Source: Lactobacillus melliventris (lineage in GTDB: Bacteria > Bacillota > Bacilli > Lactobacillales > Lactobacillaceae). From it: a stretch of 64,000 nucleotides of DNA. The notes under the pieces are model-generated. The model did no database searches, was not told the DNA's origin, and saw only the letters and a program-made list of their open reading frames with translations. Where the stretch lies: assembly GCF_013346935.1 (NCBI RefSeq), contig NZ_JAAEEB010000008.1, forward strand, positions 26,284 to 90,283, in the 5' to 3' direction. The translations under genes and the position numbers were made by a program. This document shows positions 19,358 through 28,094 of this stretch, piece after piece (within the stretch, counting starts at the first letter, position 1; each line of letters starts with the position of its first letter).

Positions 19358-19540
19358 TCAGGTGATTTTCATTACAAATTCGGCTCCGTCTGGAGTAGAC
19401 AAGAAAATAGCTCCAGCTATTAATAAGAAACCGACCAAAAAAGCAATATATTTTGTTGTTTTAGAAAACCGACCAGCAAAGCTAAGATAAATTAATATTG
19501 CTCCAAAGGCAAGACCTAAAACCATAATCCAAAACTTCAT
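19358..19540 (-). CDS. Small two-helix membrane protein (paralogue A)
   Basis: A 60-residue protein with two hydrophobic helices (about 3-20 and 30-48) separated by the basic loop AGRFSKTTKY and a short polar tail TPDGAEFVMKIT. GGAGG precedes the ATG. It follows the MerR gene by 24 bases and is probably co-transcribed. A close copy lies at 22706-22888, on the other side of the flavoprotein gene. Function unknown. Confidence 0.75.
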   Translation of the reverse strand: MKFWIMVLGLAFGAILIYLSFAGRFSKTTKYIAFLVGFLLIAGAIFLSTPDGAEFVMKIT

Positions 19541-19564
19541 AAATTTCCTCCTATGTTACTATTT

Positions 19565-20410
19565 TCACCACTTACTTTTGATTGGTATCCAGGCCTCATC
19601 ATATCTGATGTGTTTCTGCGAATTATCTAAAACCAAAAGCAAGGAAGTTATGATATCACCGTTTAAAAGATAATTATTTTCTTTTAAATAAGATCTTATA
19701 GAATTTAACCACCCCTTATTATCAATATTTTGAGCATTACCCACTACAACTGTATGCAAGCAAGTTTTGGAAGGGATAGTATTAACACGATTACTATTTT
19801 TTAAACCAAAAGCTTTAAAATATTTTTCGCTGATAATCATTTCAATTTCTGGTTCAATTTTTGATGTTTTATTCAAAATATCCTTTTTTCTATAACGGAT
19901 TGAGCCATTCGTTATCGGCATTAACTCATTCCAAGTGCGATATTCATCTGTTTGTTCTTGATTACTTTTATGAGGACCGTCCATTTCTCGTAAAAACAAT
20001 GTTTTTAATGTTGGTGATTTTGTTATTTCAAAAAAACGCTGATAGTTCAAAACTTTTTGTAAAAGTTTTATGTTATGAGTCATTACTTCTATGGAGGCTT
20101 TAATACGGTCAAATTCTTTTTCAGAATCATGCAAATTTTTTATTAAAAACTCTAAAGCAATATGTTCTTTGGGAGCATTTAAGACATCCAATGTGTCATT
20201 AAGAGTTAAACCCGACTGACTAAGATACCTAGCCATGAAAATTCGATATGTATCATTTAAATTAAACTGTCTCTGATTATTATTGCCTACTCTTTTAGGG
20301 TTGATTAATTTTTTTCTCTCATAATATTCTATGCCTTTAATGGAAATTCCAAAATACTTTCCCAACTGTGAAGAAGTATAAACATAGGGATACGCTTTAT
20401 GATCTATCAT
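19565..20410 (-). CDS. MerR-family regulator with GyrI-like effector domain
   Basis: At 281 residues, the N-terminal winged HTH reads YTSSQLGKYFGISIKGIEYYERKKL and NQRQFNLNDTYRI, followed by a coiled linker (~90-130). The C-terminal ~140 residues end with DEAWIPIKSKW, the closing pattern of GyrI-like/BmrR-type small-molecule-binding domains. It lies directly downstream of the flavoprotein reductase gene, whose promoter has the long-spacer dyad expected of a MerR target. So this protein is the probable activator of the reductase, with the inducer likely to be the reductase substrate (inference). Confidence 0.88.
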   Translation of the reverse strand: MIDHKAYPYVYTSSQLGKYFGISIKGIEYYERKKLINPKRVGNNNQRQFNLNDTYRIFMARYLSQSGLTLNDTLDVLNAPKEHIALEFLIKNLHDSEKEFDRIKASIEVMTHNIKLLQKVLNYQRFFEITKSPTLKTLFLREMDGPHKSNQEQTDEYRTWNELMPITNGSIRYRKKDILNKTSKIEPEIEMIISEKYFKAFGLKNSNRVNTIPSKTCLHTVVVGNAQNIDNKGWLNSIRSYLKENNYLLNGDIITSLLLVLDNSQKHIRYDEAWIPIKSKW

Positions 20411-20451
20411 TTTTCTACTTCCTTTGCATGCTTATAGCTATATTAAAGCAG

Positions 20452-20488
20452 AAAAAAAGACTTTAATATATTTTGTCAAAGTCTTTTA
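20452..20488 (-). terminator. Terminator after the flavoprotein reductase
   Basis: Minus strand reads AAAAGACTTT, loop, AAAGTCTTTTTTT: a 10-bp perfect stem with a T tract, 12 bases after the reductase stop. It separates the reductase transcript from the MerR gene. Confidence 0.75.
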
Positions 20489-20499
20489 AATTTTTTTAA

Positions 20500-22524
20500 C
20501 TAGTTTTCATTCAATTTAGAAACGGCATCTTTAGCTGCAGCGCGTCCAAATACTCCACAATTTAGTAATGACATACCATCTCCAAAGTAATCGATTCCCA
20601 TTACTCCACTGTCAGCACATGAACCGGCTGCGTATAATCCTGGAACGGGCTTTTCAGTACTGTCAAGAACCTGACCGTTTTCATTAATTTTTGCTCCAGT
20701 ATAACCATCAGTACAAATTTGTGGCATTCTTAAAATGTAAAATGGCGCAGTTATTTTGATCATATTTTTACTGTTTTTGTGGAAGTCCTCATCTTTTCCT
20801 TTTTCACAGAGTATATTGTACCGCGAAACTGTTTCTTTGAGGTTATCAGGATTAATTCCAACATCCTTTGCCAATTTTTCAAGATTATCTTCTTTATAAC
20901 CAAAGTTTTTACCATGAATTGTCTTTTTGGTTAGGCCCAATTCCGTCATAACTGGATACTTTTCTGCCGTTTTCTGCCCATAAACGGCATAGCCTTCATC
21001 ATAACCATTACGCCAGCATCTTTTAGTAAACTCAAATGTGAAATCATCTTCAGAAACCAGTCTGTGACCGCCACCATCAACACATAAGACATCATAGTTT
21101 GGTAAAGTAGGAGATTCAGGAATTGCCTCTGGGAATTTATCGCCAAAAGAGACACCGTAAAAGTAATACATAAATTGCAAATAAGGAACATTTATTATTT
21201 TGGCATTAACCTGCTTGAAAAAGTTCAAAGCTGATCCATCGCCATTGCCAACTATTACCTCTATATTGGTCATTTTAGGATTAAGTTCCTTAATTTTTGC
21301 CATATTTGCGGTATAAGAACCTGTTCCAACTATTACCGCTGACGCATAGATCGACAGTTTATCACCATCTACAGTAGTTGCTTTAACACCTTTAACTTTT
21401 CCATCTTCCACGATTAGCTCATCTACTTTTATTCCCAATCGCAGATCTACACCTTTTGCTTTGGCTGAATCAACCAGAGCATGAATTAAAGTGGTTCCCA
21501 TACCTTTAATAGTGTGAGCGCGTTTTGTTAATCTTGGCTTTTTAGGAGCTATATTAACCACTTTATCCCATTTTATTCCCTGATTTTCTAAAAATGAAAT
21601 ATAATCTGCAGACTCATTAGCTAGCTTGCGTAACAATTTGGGTTCAATATTTGGCTCATCACCATAAACAGTCATTAAATCATTATAAAAGTCATCGGCT
21701 GAGTCCTTAATCCCCCTTCTCTTTTGTTCATCCGTATCAGCACCCATGACAAATCCTTGTGCACGGGTAGTAGAACTGCTATAAGTTTGTCCTGCTTCTA
21801 GAAGGATTACTTTAGCACCTTCGTCTGCTGCTTCAATTGCAGCACTAAACCCAGTTAAACCTGCTCCAATAGCTATAACATCTGTATGTATTTCCTTATG
21901 CTTAGGAGCAGGTTTGTGAATTTTGCGATTTGCAAAAGATTGTGGGTTACCCTCTGCTTTTGAAATTGCTTTTGCAACACCAGAAATGTATGCATTTGAA
22001 GAAACTGTTGCACTAGTGATCACATCAACAGCAGTAGACTGATTTTCTATTATTTTATTTTTTAACAAATCAAATGCCATTCCGCCAATTACTGGCGTAT
22101 CAGTATATTCTGGCACAACAATATTTGTTATTTTATTATCTTTAAATGTGACATTCATCAAAGCCCTGCCAGTACCAGGCAGTCCCTGGTTTTCTTTAAA
22201 AGACTTTACTTCAACTGTATAATTACCATCTTTTACAGTAGTTTCTGTTCCGACTTCTACACCATTTAACTGATTCTCAATATCTTTTAGAGCTTCGTTA
22301 AAACCCTTAGAGGTTCTGGAAGCACCAGAAACAGCATCTACTTGAAAACTCTTATTTTTATTAGCTGCAGTAATTAATTTGGGTAAAGCCTTTTCGCCAA
22401 TATCTTGGCTTTCATTACTTGAAATTAACTGTATTTCACTTAATTTATTGTCAGCAAATTCTCCTTTTAAAACTATCTGACTCTTAAATCCCTGGCCTTT
22501 ACCTACAAATGATTTCTTAGTCAT
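20500..22524 (-). CDS. FMN_bind/FAD flavoprotein reductase (fumarate reductase-like)
   Basis: A 674-residue cytoplasmic flavoprotein. Two FMN_bind domains come first (about 1-88 and 95-190), each ending in an ApbE flavinylation-type motif: D63-AVSGAS69 and D167-VITSAT173. An FAD_binding_2/flavocytochrome c domain follows (DVIAIGAGLTG at about 215-225 through GVMGIDYFGDGMS). No signal peptide or haem motif is present, and no NADH-dehydrogenase partner is adjacent. The family includes fumarate, urocanate and (hydroxy)cinnamate reductases, which reduce an enoate C=C bond as an electron sink. The substrate cannot be read from the sequence. The first acceptor is Ser rather than the commoner Thr. 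Confidence 0.88.
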   Translation of the reverse strand: MTKKSFVGKGQGFKSQIVLKGEFADNKLSEIQLISSNESQDIGEKALPKLITAANKNKSFQVDAVSGASRTSKGFNEALKDIENQLNGVEVGTETTVKDGNYTVEVKSFKENQGLPGTGRALMNVTFKDNKITNIVVPEYTDTPVIGGMAFDLLKNKIIENQSTAVDVITSATVSSNAYISGVAKAISKAEGNPQSFANRKIHKPAPKHKEIHTDVIAIGAGLTGFSAAIEAADEGAKVILLEAGQTYSSSTTRAQGFVMGADTDEQKRRGIKDSADDFYNDLMTVYGDEPNIEPKLLRKLANESADYISFLENQGIKWDKVVNIAPKKPRLTKRAHTIKGMGTTLIHALVDSAKAKGVDLRLGIKVDELIVEDGKVKGVKATTVDGDKLSIYASAVIVGTGSYTANMAKIKELNPKMTNIEVIVGNGDGSALNFFKQVNAKIINVPYLQFMYYFYGVSFGDKFPEAIPESPTLPNYDVLCVDGGGHRLVSEDDFTFEFTKRCWRNGYDEGYAVYGQKTAEKYPVMTELGLTKKTIHGKNFGYKEDNLEKLAKDVGINPDNLKETVSRYNILCEKGKDEDFHKNSKNMIKITAPFYILRMPQICTDGYTGAKINENGQVLDSTEKPVPGLYAAGSCADSGVMGIDYFGDGMSLLNCGVFGRAAAKDAVSKLNEN

Positions 22525-22560
22525 CTTTAAATCTCCTTATTAAATATCTTTTACAAATTT

Positions 22561-22591
22561 ATTTTAATTGATGAAGTAACTTCATCGTCAA
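22561..22591 (-). promoter_or_regulatory. MerR-type promoter/operator of the flavoprotein reductase
   Basis: On the minus strand: -35 TTGACG (22591-22586), a 19-base spacer, -10 TAAAAT (22566-22561). Within it is a perfect 17-base dyad GATGAAGTTACTTCATC (22570-22586). A 19-base spacer carrying an operator dyad is the hallmark of promoters activated by MerR-family proteins through DNA distortion. The regulator is probably the MerR product encoded at 19565-20410. Confidence 0.82.
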
Positions 22592-22622
22592 GATCATAAG
22601 TGATAAAAGTCACAATTTTTAT

Positions 22623-22657
22623 AAAAAAAGTATCTTGCTGCCAGTGCAACAAGATAC
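22623..22657 (-). terminator. Terminator after paralogue B
   Basis: Minus strand reads GTATCTTG, 12-base inner part, CAAGATAC, TTTTTTT; the inner bases extend the stem imperfectly. It insulates the 60-residue gene from the reductase promoter downstream. Confidence 0.75.
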
Positions 22658-22705
22658 AGTGCCAATTTTTATAAAAGCTCTAGCACTTAAATACATTTCA
22701 CTTTC

Positions 22706-22888
22706 CTATGTGATTTTCATTATAAAGTCCGCTCCGTCTGGTGTAGCTATAAAAATGGCTCCAGCTAACAGTAAAAATCCTGCTAAAAAAGCAATATACT
22801 TTATTGTTTTAGAAAACCGACTAGCAAAGCTGAAATATATTAACATTGCTCCAAAAATTAGAGAAAGAATCATAACCCAGAAACCCAT
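22706..22888 (-). CDS. Small two-helix membrane protein (paralogue B)
   Basis: A 60-residue protein nearly identical in plan to the one at 19358-19540: same length, same basic loop (ASRFSKTIKY) and tail TPDGADFIMKIT. I chose ATG at 22888 because GAGGTG stands at a normal distance; the GTG three codons earlier overlaps that site. It is preceded by an AT-rich palindrome ACAAAATTTTGT (about 22924-22936). Function unknown. Confidence 0.75.
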   Translation of the reverse strand: MGFWVMILSLIFGAMLIYFSFASRFSKTIKYIAFLAGFLLLAGAIFIATPDGADFIMKIT

Positions 22889-22897
22889 AAATATCAC

Positions 22898-23180
22898 CTC
22901 GTTTTAAATAAATCTAGTTATAAACAAAATTTTGTCCTTTAATAAATACTACACTAATTCTAAAAGAAATTCCGCAATAAATGTAAATTGCTTTTAAAAA
23001 TAAAAGAAAATTTAAGTTTTTTTGTTGAGATAGCTGTTTATTTTATACGTTATCTTGTTTTTTCTTACCATTTAGTCTTGATTAAGATTTTTGTTACCTT
23101 AAAATGAGCGTTCAACTGAATACAAAAAGCTCTCATCAATAGAGATGAGAGCTTTTCATCAGATAATTTTTCAAAAATAT
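22898..23180. other. Boundary between accessory block and tsf
   Basis: About 280 AT-rich bases holding the upstream region of the paralogue B gene and the tsf terminator. I see no further gene, RNA or direct repeat that would mark an integration site. Confidence 0.5.
23124..23156 (-). terminator. Terminator after tsf
   Basis: Minus strand AAAAGCTCTCATC, loop, GATGAGAGCTTTTT; a 13-bp perfect stem 25 bases after the tsf stop. It ends the rpsB-tsf transcript, so pyrH is not read through from it. Confidence 0.85.
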
Positions 23181-24056
23181 CTATTTCATTTGTTCTTTTA
23201 CTTCAGCAGCAAAGTCTTCTTGTTTCTTTTCAATACCTTCGCCAACTTCATAGCGCTTGTAGCCAACAACTTCGCAGCCTTCTGATTTAGCATATTCAGC
23301 TACAGTCATGTCGCCATCTTTAACATAAGGTTGATCTACTAAACAAATTTCACTAAGATACTTGTTTACTCTACCTTCAACAATCTTAGGAATAATCTTA
23401 GCAGGCTTGCCTTCATTTTCAGTTTCCTTAGTGAAAACTTCTTTTTGACGATCAAAGTCAGCCTTTGGTACAGAATCTTTGTTCAAGTATTCTGGATTAA
23501 TTGCGGCAACGTGCATGGCAATGTTCTTAGCTGCTTCTTCACTGTTTCCTTTTAAGGTAACAACCGCAACAATTGCACCACCATTATGCTTGTAAGCACC
23601 AAAGACTTCATCATCATTTTTAGTAATTAAATCAAATCTTCTTAAAGTGATTTTTTCACCAATAACTGCTGTTAAATTAGTGATAGCATCACCAATTGTT
23701 GAATCACCTAGCGGAGCTTTCAATGCCTCGTCAACATTTGCTGGTTTCGCTGCCAAAATAGCTTTGGTAACATCGTCTACCAACTTAATGAATTTATCAT
23801 TAGATGAAACAAAGTCAGTTTCTGAGTTGACTTCAACCACAACTGCATTGTTGCCATCAAAAGCATATTCAGCAAGACCTTCGGCTGCGATACGACCACT
23901 CTTCTTCGCAGCTTTAGCAACGCCATTTTCTCTTAAAATGTCAATTGCTTTTTCAATATCACCATCAGCTTTAACCAAAGCCTTCTTGGAATCCATCATG
24001 CCGGCACCGGTGCGGTCACGTAGTTCTTTTACTTGTTTAGCAGTAATATTTGCCAT
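23181..24056 (-). CDS. tsf: Translation elongation factor Ts
   Basis: Guanine nucleotide exchange factor for EF-Tu. The N terminus MANITAKQVKELRDRTGAGMM and the following DSKKALVKADGDIEKAIDILRE are characteristic. I start at ATG 24056 (291 residues) because GGAAGGGA lies a proper distance upstream; a start five codons earlier would include that site. It is co-transcribed with rpsB. Confidence 0.97.
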   Translation of the reverse strand: MANITAKQVKELRDRTGAGMMDSKKALVKADGDIEKAIDILRENGVAKAAKKSGRIAAEGLAEYAFDGNNAVVVEVNSETDFVSSNDKFIKLVDDVTKAILAAKPANVDEALKAPLGDSTIGDAITNLTAVIGEKITLRRFDLITKNDDEVFGAYKHNGGAIVAVVTLKGNSEEAAKNIAMHVAAINPEYLNKDSVPKADFDRQKEVFTKETENEGKPAKIIPKIVEGRVNKYLSEICLVDQPYVKDGDMTVAEYAKSEGCEVVGYKRYEVGEGIEKKQEDFAAEVKEQMK

Positions 24057-24096
24057 TATTTTCCCTTCCAAATAAAAACTTATTAATAATTAAAAA

Positions 24097-24900
24097 CTAG
24101 TCTTCATCTGAGTCAGAAGTTTCTTCAGCTTCTACTGCTTTTTCTGCATCATTTTCAGTATCAGCATGCTTTTCTTCTGCACCCTTAGCCATTTCAGCCT
24201 CGGCATTATCGTCATCTTGACCTTGTTTACCTTCAATAACAGCGTCAGCCATAGCACCAGTAATTAAACGAATTGCACGGATAGCGTCATCATTTGCCGG
24301 TATGACTACATCAACTGGATCTGGATCAGTGTTAGTGTCAACCATAGCAACAACAGGGATACCAAGAATGTTAGCTTCGTGAACAGCAATCTTTTCTTTC
24401 TTAGGATCAACTACGAATAAAACGTCAGGAATTCTAGGCATATCTTCAATACCACCTAAGAATCTTTCCAATTTATCCTTTTCTTTAGTCAAAAGAGAGG
24501 CTTCCTTCTTTGGCAACACATCAAATGTGCCATCTTCTGACATCTTCTTCAAATCTTTTAATCTTTGTACTCGGCTTTGGATAGTCTTCCAGTTAGTCAA
24601 GGTACCACCTAACCAACGTTGGTTAACGTAGTATTGACCAGCACGAGTAGCTTCCTCAGCAATTGAATCCTGTGCTTGCTTCTTAGTACCAACAAAAAGA
24701 ATAACTCCGCCATTTTGAGCAACGGCTCTAACAAAGGCATAAGCATCATCCAACATTTTGATGGTTTTTTGCAAATCAATGATGTAAATACCATTTCTTT
24801 GGGTGAAGATATAAGGAGCCATCTTAGGATCCCATCTTCTGGTTTGGTGACCAAAATGGACACCAGCTTCAAGCAATTGTTTCATTGAAACTACTGACAT
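24097..24900 (-). CDS. rpsB: 30S ribosomal protein S2
   Basis: Small-subunit protein that recruits S1-like factors. At 267 residues the conserved opening [23 protein letters not shown] and the [10 protein letters not shown] and VDTNTDPD segments are present. The last ~40 residues form an acidic tail ([20 protein letters not shown]), common in lactobacilli. GTAGGAGG stands before the ATG, and a structured leader precedes it. Confidence 0.97.
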   Translation of the reverse strand: MSVVSMKQLLEAGVHFGHQTRRWDPKMAPYIFTQRNGIYIIDLQKTIKMLDDAYAFVRAVAQNGGVILFVGTKKQAQDSIAEEATRAGQYYVNQRWLGGTLTNWKTIQSRVQRLKDLKKMSEDGTFDVLPKKEASLLTKEKDKLERFLGGIEDMPRIPDVLFVVDPKKEKIAVHEANILGIPVVAMVDTNTDPDPVDVVIPANDDAIRAIRLITGAMADAVIEGKQGQDDDNAEAEMAKGAEEKHADTENDAEKAVEAEETSDSDED

Positions 24901-24943
24901 ATTAAATTCCTCCTACGGTTTTAATCCTCTCAAGCGGTCATTT

Positions 24944-24977
24944 CAGTATTTCACCATTGTGTGGCACCAAAATACTG
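24944..24977 (-). promoter_or_regulatory. Hairpin in the rpsB leader, possible autoregulatory element
   Basis: Within a roughly 119-base 5' UTR, CAGTATTT and AAATACTG form an 8-bp stem enclosing an 18-base GGTGCCAC...TGGTG loop that can pair further. It lies between the promoter at 25026-25054 and the ribosome site. Ribosomal S2 genes are often autoregulated by such leaders; I cannot match it to a named family. Confidence 0.45.
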
Positions 24978-25025
24978 ATCGCCCTTGATGTTTTCTACAT
25001 ATATGCTAAAACGCATACGTTAAAA

Positions 25026-25054
25026 TAATACTAGATTATTGCTGAAGATGCAAG
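25026..25054 (-). promoter_or_regulatory. Sigma-A promoter of rpsB-tsf
   Basis: Minus strand -35 TTGCAT (25054-25049), 17-base spacer, -10 TATTAT (25031-25026). The -35 abuts the stop codon of the gene upstream, giving rpsB its own promoter. Confidence 0.7.
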
Positions 25055-25055
25055 G

Positions 25056-26087
25056 CTAAAAGTTAACTTTATGCTCTTTTAAAAATTTTTCTTTCCATAA
25101 CCTGTTATGGTGTTTAAACCAGTATTCTCTCTTAAGTGCCAAATTTTTATCTTGAAATTCTTCATGATAAATTAATTTTACTGGTCTGCGTGATTTAGTA
25201 TATTTAGCACCCTTACCGTTGTTATGAGCCTCTAATCTTTTTAATAGATCGTCCGTAAAGCCCCCATAAAAGCTGCCATCACTACACAACAAAACATAAA
25301 AAAAGTATTTTTTTAATTTTTTCCTTTTGACCTTATCTTGTTCAGTCTCACGAATGATACACTGAACAGCAGGAAGATAATTGCCTTTTTGATCGTGTAC
25401 CTCGATTGCATCTTTTAACACTAATCCGTCGCTACCAGTATGCTTAACTGCTTCAATAATTATCAAATTGCAGTCTTCTCCACGGTGAGAAACGTATGGC
25501 TGGATCACTTTTATACTCAAATCATGCTGAAGACAAAAATAAGCAATTTCGTTTAACCGCTCAGGCCTATGAACCATAAACATTTTTCCCTTCATCTTAA
25601 GCAGGCCGCTCGCCACAGCAATTATTTCTTCAAGATTAATTAAGATCTCGTGTCTAGCAATGGCTTTTGCTGGATCGGGATTAACTTTATGGTTTGGCGC
25701 CACTTTAAAATACGGTGGATTTACGACAATAACATCATAAGAATCTTTTCTTAAAAATTTGGGGGCAGCCTTAACATTTTTTTGAAAAACTTGAATCCTA
25801 TTTTCCATATGGTTTAATGCAATAGATCGTCTGGCCTGTGATGCCACTTCTTTTTGAATTTCAATTGCATCATATTTGGCACGATTAAAATAAGCCATAT
25901 ACATTGTGGCTGCACAATTACCGGCACATAAATCAGCTACTTTAGAACTGTCTTTGATAGCATTTTTTGCGGCTGCCGCTAATAACAGCGTATCTAAAGA
26001 AAAACTAAAAGAGGTTTTATTTTGAATAATTCGTAAATCATCACTATACATATAATCAATGCGTTCATTTTTCAATAATTTTGCCAT
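25056..26087 (-). CDS. Fusion: tRNA1(Val) A37 N6-methyltransferase-like + GIY-YIG endonuclease
   Basis: One 343-residue frame joins two proteins that are separate neighbours (YabB and YazA) in Bacillus. Residues 1-255 are a class I methyltransferase of the TrmN6/YfiC type: [11 protein letters not shown] (SAM site) and VNPPYFKV, the N6-methylase motif IV. Residues ~263-343 are a GIY-YIG domain of the YazA/YhbQ type: YVLLC...YGGF, Arg in [20 protein letters not shown], and the metal-binding Glu in LKREYWFKH. Start ATG with AGGACA upstream. It is divergent from plsC, with only 58 bases between starts. Confidence 0.9.
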   Translation of the reverse strand: MAKLLKNERIDYMYSDDLRIIQNKTSFSFSLDTLLLAAAAKNAIKDSSKVADLCAGNCAATMYMAYFNRAKYDAIEIQKEVASQARRSIALNHMENRIQVFQKNVKAAPKFLRKDSYDVIVVNPPYFKVAPNHKVNPDPAKAIARHEILINLEEIIAVASGLLKMKGKMFMVHRPERLNEIAYFCLQHDLSIKVIQPYVSHRGEDCNLIIIEAVKHTGSDGLVLKDAIEVHDQKGNYLPAVQCIIRETEQDKVKRKKLKKYFFYVLLCSDGSFYGGFTDDLLKRLEAHNNGKGAKYTKSRRPVKLIYHEEFQDKNLALKREYWFKHHNRLWKEKFLKEHKVNF

Positions 26088-26145
26088 AAAAATTTGTCCT
26101 CTTCCTCAGCTTTGTTATAATATTCTACATCAATTGGAGGAAATT

Positions 26146-26760
26146 ATGTTTTATCATTTTATTCGTCCCGTAGCTCGCTTTATAGTTTGGCTATTAAACG
26201 GACATCTACACGTTAATCATAAAGAAAGAATACCAGAAGGCAACTATATTTTAGCAGCACCGCACAGAACATGGTGGGAACCAATATTGTTTGCACTTGC
26301 CGCTAGTCCCAAAGAATTTATGTTTATGGCTAAGATAGAATTATTCAAAAATCCTATATTGCGCTTTATCTTAAAGCACGCACATGCTTTTCCTGTTGAT
26401 CGGAAACATCCTGGACCTTCAGCTTTAAAAACACCAATTAAAGGTTTGAAAAATGGGAACTATTCACTAATTATTTTCCCCTCCGGTACCAGACATTCAG
26501 CTGAAATGAAAGGTGGCACTATTGCTATTGCCAAGCTGTCGAATAAGCCCATAGTCCCCGTCGTTTATCAAGGTCCCCTAACCTTTACCGGATTGCTAAA
26601 ACGGCAACCTTTGGAAGTTTGTTTTGGCGAACCATTCATGGTTGATCGTAAAACTAAGCTTACACATGAAAATGAAGCACAGATCGATAACAAATTAAAA
26701 AAGGCCTGGGATAAAATTGATTACGAACAGAATCCAAATTTTCATTACCATCCTCAATAA
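26146..26760 (+). CDS. plsC: 1-acyl-sn-glycerol-3-phosphate acyltransferase
   Basis: Adds the second acyl chain to lysophosphatidic acid. I start at ATG 26146 because TTGGAGGAAATT precedes it; longer versions run into the divergent gene. At 204 residues the family blocks are present: the catalytic block APHRTWWEP at 38-46, and the substrate block FPSGTRHS at 111-118. The usual HX4D reads H40-RTWW-E45 here, a Glu for Asp change. Followed by cfa, giving a small membrane-lipid cluster. Confidence 0.88.
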   Translation: MFYHFIRPVARFIVWLLNGHLHVNHKERIPEGNYILAAPHRTWWEPILFALAASPKEFMFMAKIELFKNPILRFILKHAHAFPVDRKHPGPSALKTPIKGLKNGNYSLIIFPSGTRHSAEMKGGTIAIAKLSNKPIVPVVYQGPLTFTGLLKRQPLEVCFGEPFMVDRKTKLTHENEAQIDNKLKKAWDKIDYEQNPNFHYHPQ

Positions 26761-26842
26761 AAAGAGATAGTTTTACATAAAAATTATTTTATTCCGGTGT
26801 TAGAATATTAGTGTGAAAATGTCAGACGGAGGATTTTGAAAA

Positions 26843-28018
26843 TTGTTAGAAAAAACTTTTTACAGAACAATGTTAAGTAAGTCTTTTCCGTTCCCTGTTA
26901 AAGTAACTTACTGGGACGGTAAAAGCGAAATATATGGAAACGGTACTCCGAATATTGAGATTATTTTTAACGAAAAGATCCCAACCAGCGCTATTTCTAA
27001 AAATGCTTCTTTAGCTCTTGGAGAAGCATATATGGATAAAAAAATTGAAATTAAAGGGAGTTTGCAAAAATTAATTTGCGGAGCTTATGAAAGTGCTGGA
27101 AGCTTTTTGCGCTCCAGTAAATTCCGTAAATTTTTACCAAAAGAAAAGCATACAGAAGAACAAAGCGAAAAAGATGTTCAACGTCATTATGATATCGGTA
27201 ATGACTTTTACAAATTATGGCTCGATCCTACTTTAACTTATTCCTGTGCTTATTTCGAAAATGAAAATGATGACCTTGAAACTGCGCAGTTGGCAAAAAT
27301 ACATCATATTTTAAATAAATTAAATCCAGAAAAAGGCAAAACTTTACTTGATATTGGTTGTGGTTGGGGAACGCTCATGCTGCTAGCTGCAAAAGAATAC
27401 GGCCTAAAGGTGACCGGTGTAACCCTGAGTGAAGAACAATATAAGTTAGTGCAAAAGAAAATCTATGATCAAAACTTACAGGATGTTGCTGAAGTTAAAT
27501 TAGAGGACTATCGGGAATTAGGCAATCAACAGTGGGACTACGTAACTTCTGTCGGCATGTTTGAACATGTTGGTAAAGAAAACTTAGGCCAATACTTCGG
27601 AGATGTTGCAAAATACTTAAAGAAGGACGGAGTCGCTTTGATTCACGGTATAACTCGTCAACAGGGTGGTGCTAAAAATGCTTGGCTTAATAAGTACATT
27701 TTCCCAGGTGGTTATATACCTGGTTTAGCCGAAAATATCGACCATATTATTGCAAATAATATGCAAATTGCAGACATCGAAATGCTAAGAAGACATTATC
27801 AAAAAACTTTGGAAATTTGGGATTATAACTTCAACAGCAAACGAGATCAAATTCAAAAGAATATGGGCGAACGTTTTACCCGAATGTGGGATCTATATTT
27901 ACAGGCTTGTGCTGCTTCCTTTGAATCGGGAAATATTGATGTTGTGCAATATCTCATCACCAAAGGACCATCTGGTAAAAATTTACCTATGACAAGGAAA
28001 TATATGTTAAACAAGTAA
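26843..28018 (+). CDS. cfa: Cyclopropane-fatty-acyl-phospholipid synthase
   Basis: Transfers a methylene from SAM to the double bond of membrane phospholipid acyl chains, for acid and stress tolerance. At 391 residues the signatures are [32 protein letters not shown] and the SAM loop [11 protein letters not shown]. The start is TTG at 26843 with GGAGG ten bases ahead. A hairpin terminator follows the stop. Confidence 0.95.
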   Translation: MLEKTFYRTMLSKSFPFPVKVTYWDGKSEIYGNGTPNIEIIFNEKIPTSAISKNASLALGEAYMDKKIEIKGSLQKLICGAYESAGSFLRSSKFRKFLPKEKHTEEQSEKDVQRHYDIGNDFYKLWLDPTLTYSCAYFENENDDLETAQLAKIHHILNKLNPEKGKTLLDIGCGWGTLMLLAAKEYGLKVTGVTLSEEQYKLVQKKIYDQNLQDVAEVKLEDYRELGNQQWDYVTSVGMFEHVGKENLGQYFGDVAKYLKKDGVALIHGITRQQGGAKNAWLNKYIFPGGYIPGLAENIDHIIANNMQIADIEMLRRHYQKTLEIWDYNFNSKRDQIQKNMGERFTRMWDLYLQACAASFESGNIDVVQYLITKGPSGKNLPMTRKYMLNK

Positions 28019-28032
28019 AAAATTATCATATA

Positions 28033-28070
28033 CAAAAAAGCTGATAAAACAAAATTTATCAGCTTTTTTT
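28033..28070. terminator. Bidirectional terminator between cfa and the FAD dehydrogenase
   Basis: AAAAAAGCTGATAAA, loop, TTTATCAGCTTTTTTT: a stem of at least 13 bp with A and T tracts, between two convergent genes. Confidence 0.9.
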
Positions 28071-28094
28071 ATTTGTAAAAAACAGAAAATATTT

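Noticed and set aside
22706..22897. GTG start three codons upstream for paralogue B
   Set aside because: It overlaps the GAGGTG ribosome site; the ATG at 22888 gives the same length as paralogue A.
22923..22938. AT palindrome ACAAAATTTTGT before paralogue B as a regulator site
   Set aside because: Such AT palindromes are common in this composition and it is not repeated elsewhere.
23647..24075. 142-codon plus-strand frame opposite tsf
   Set aside because: Exact antisense shadow of tsf with no ribosome site and low-complexity Ser/Ala composition.
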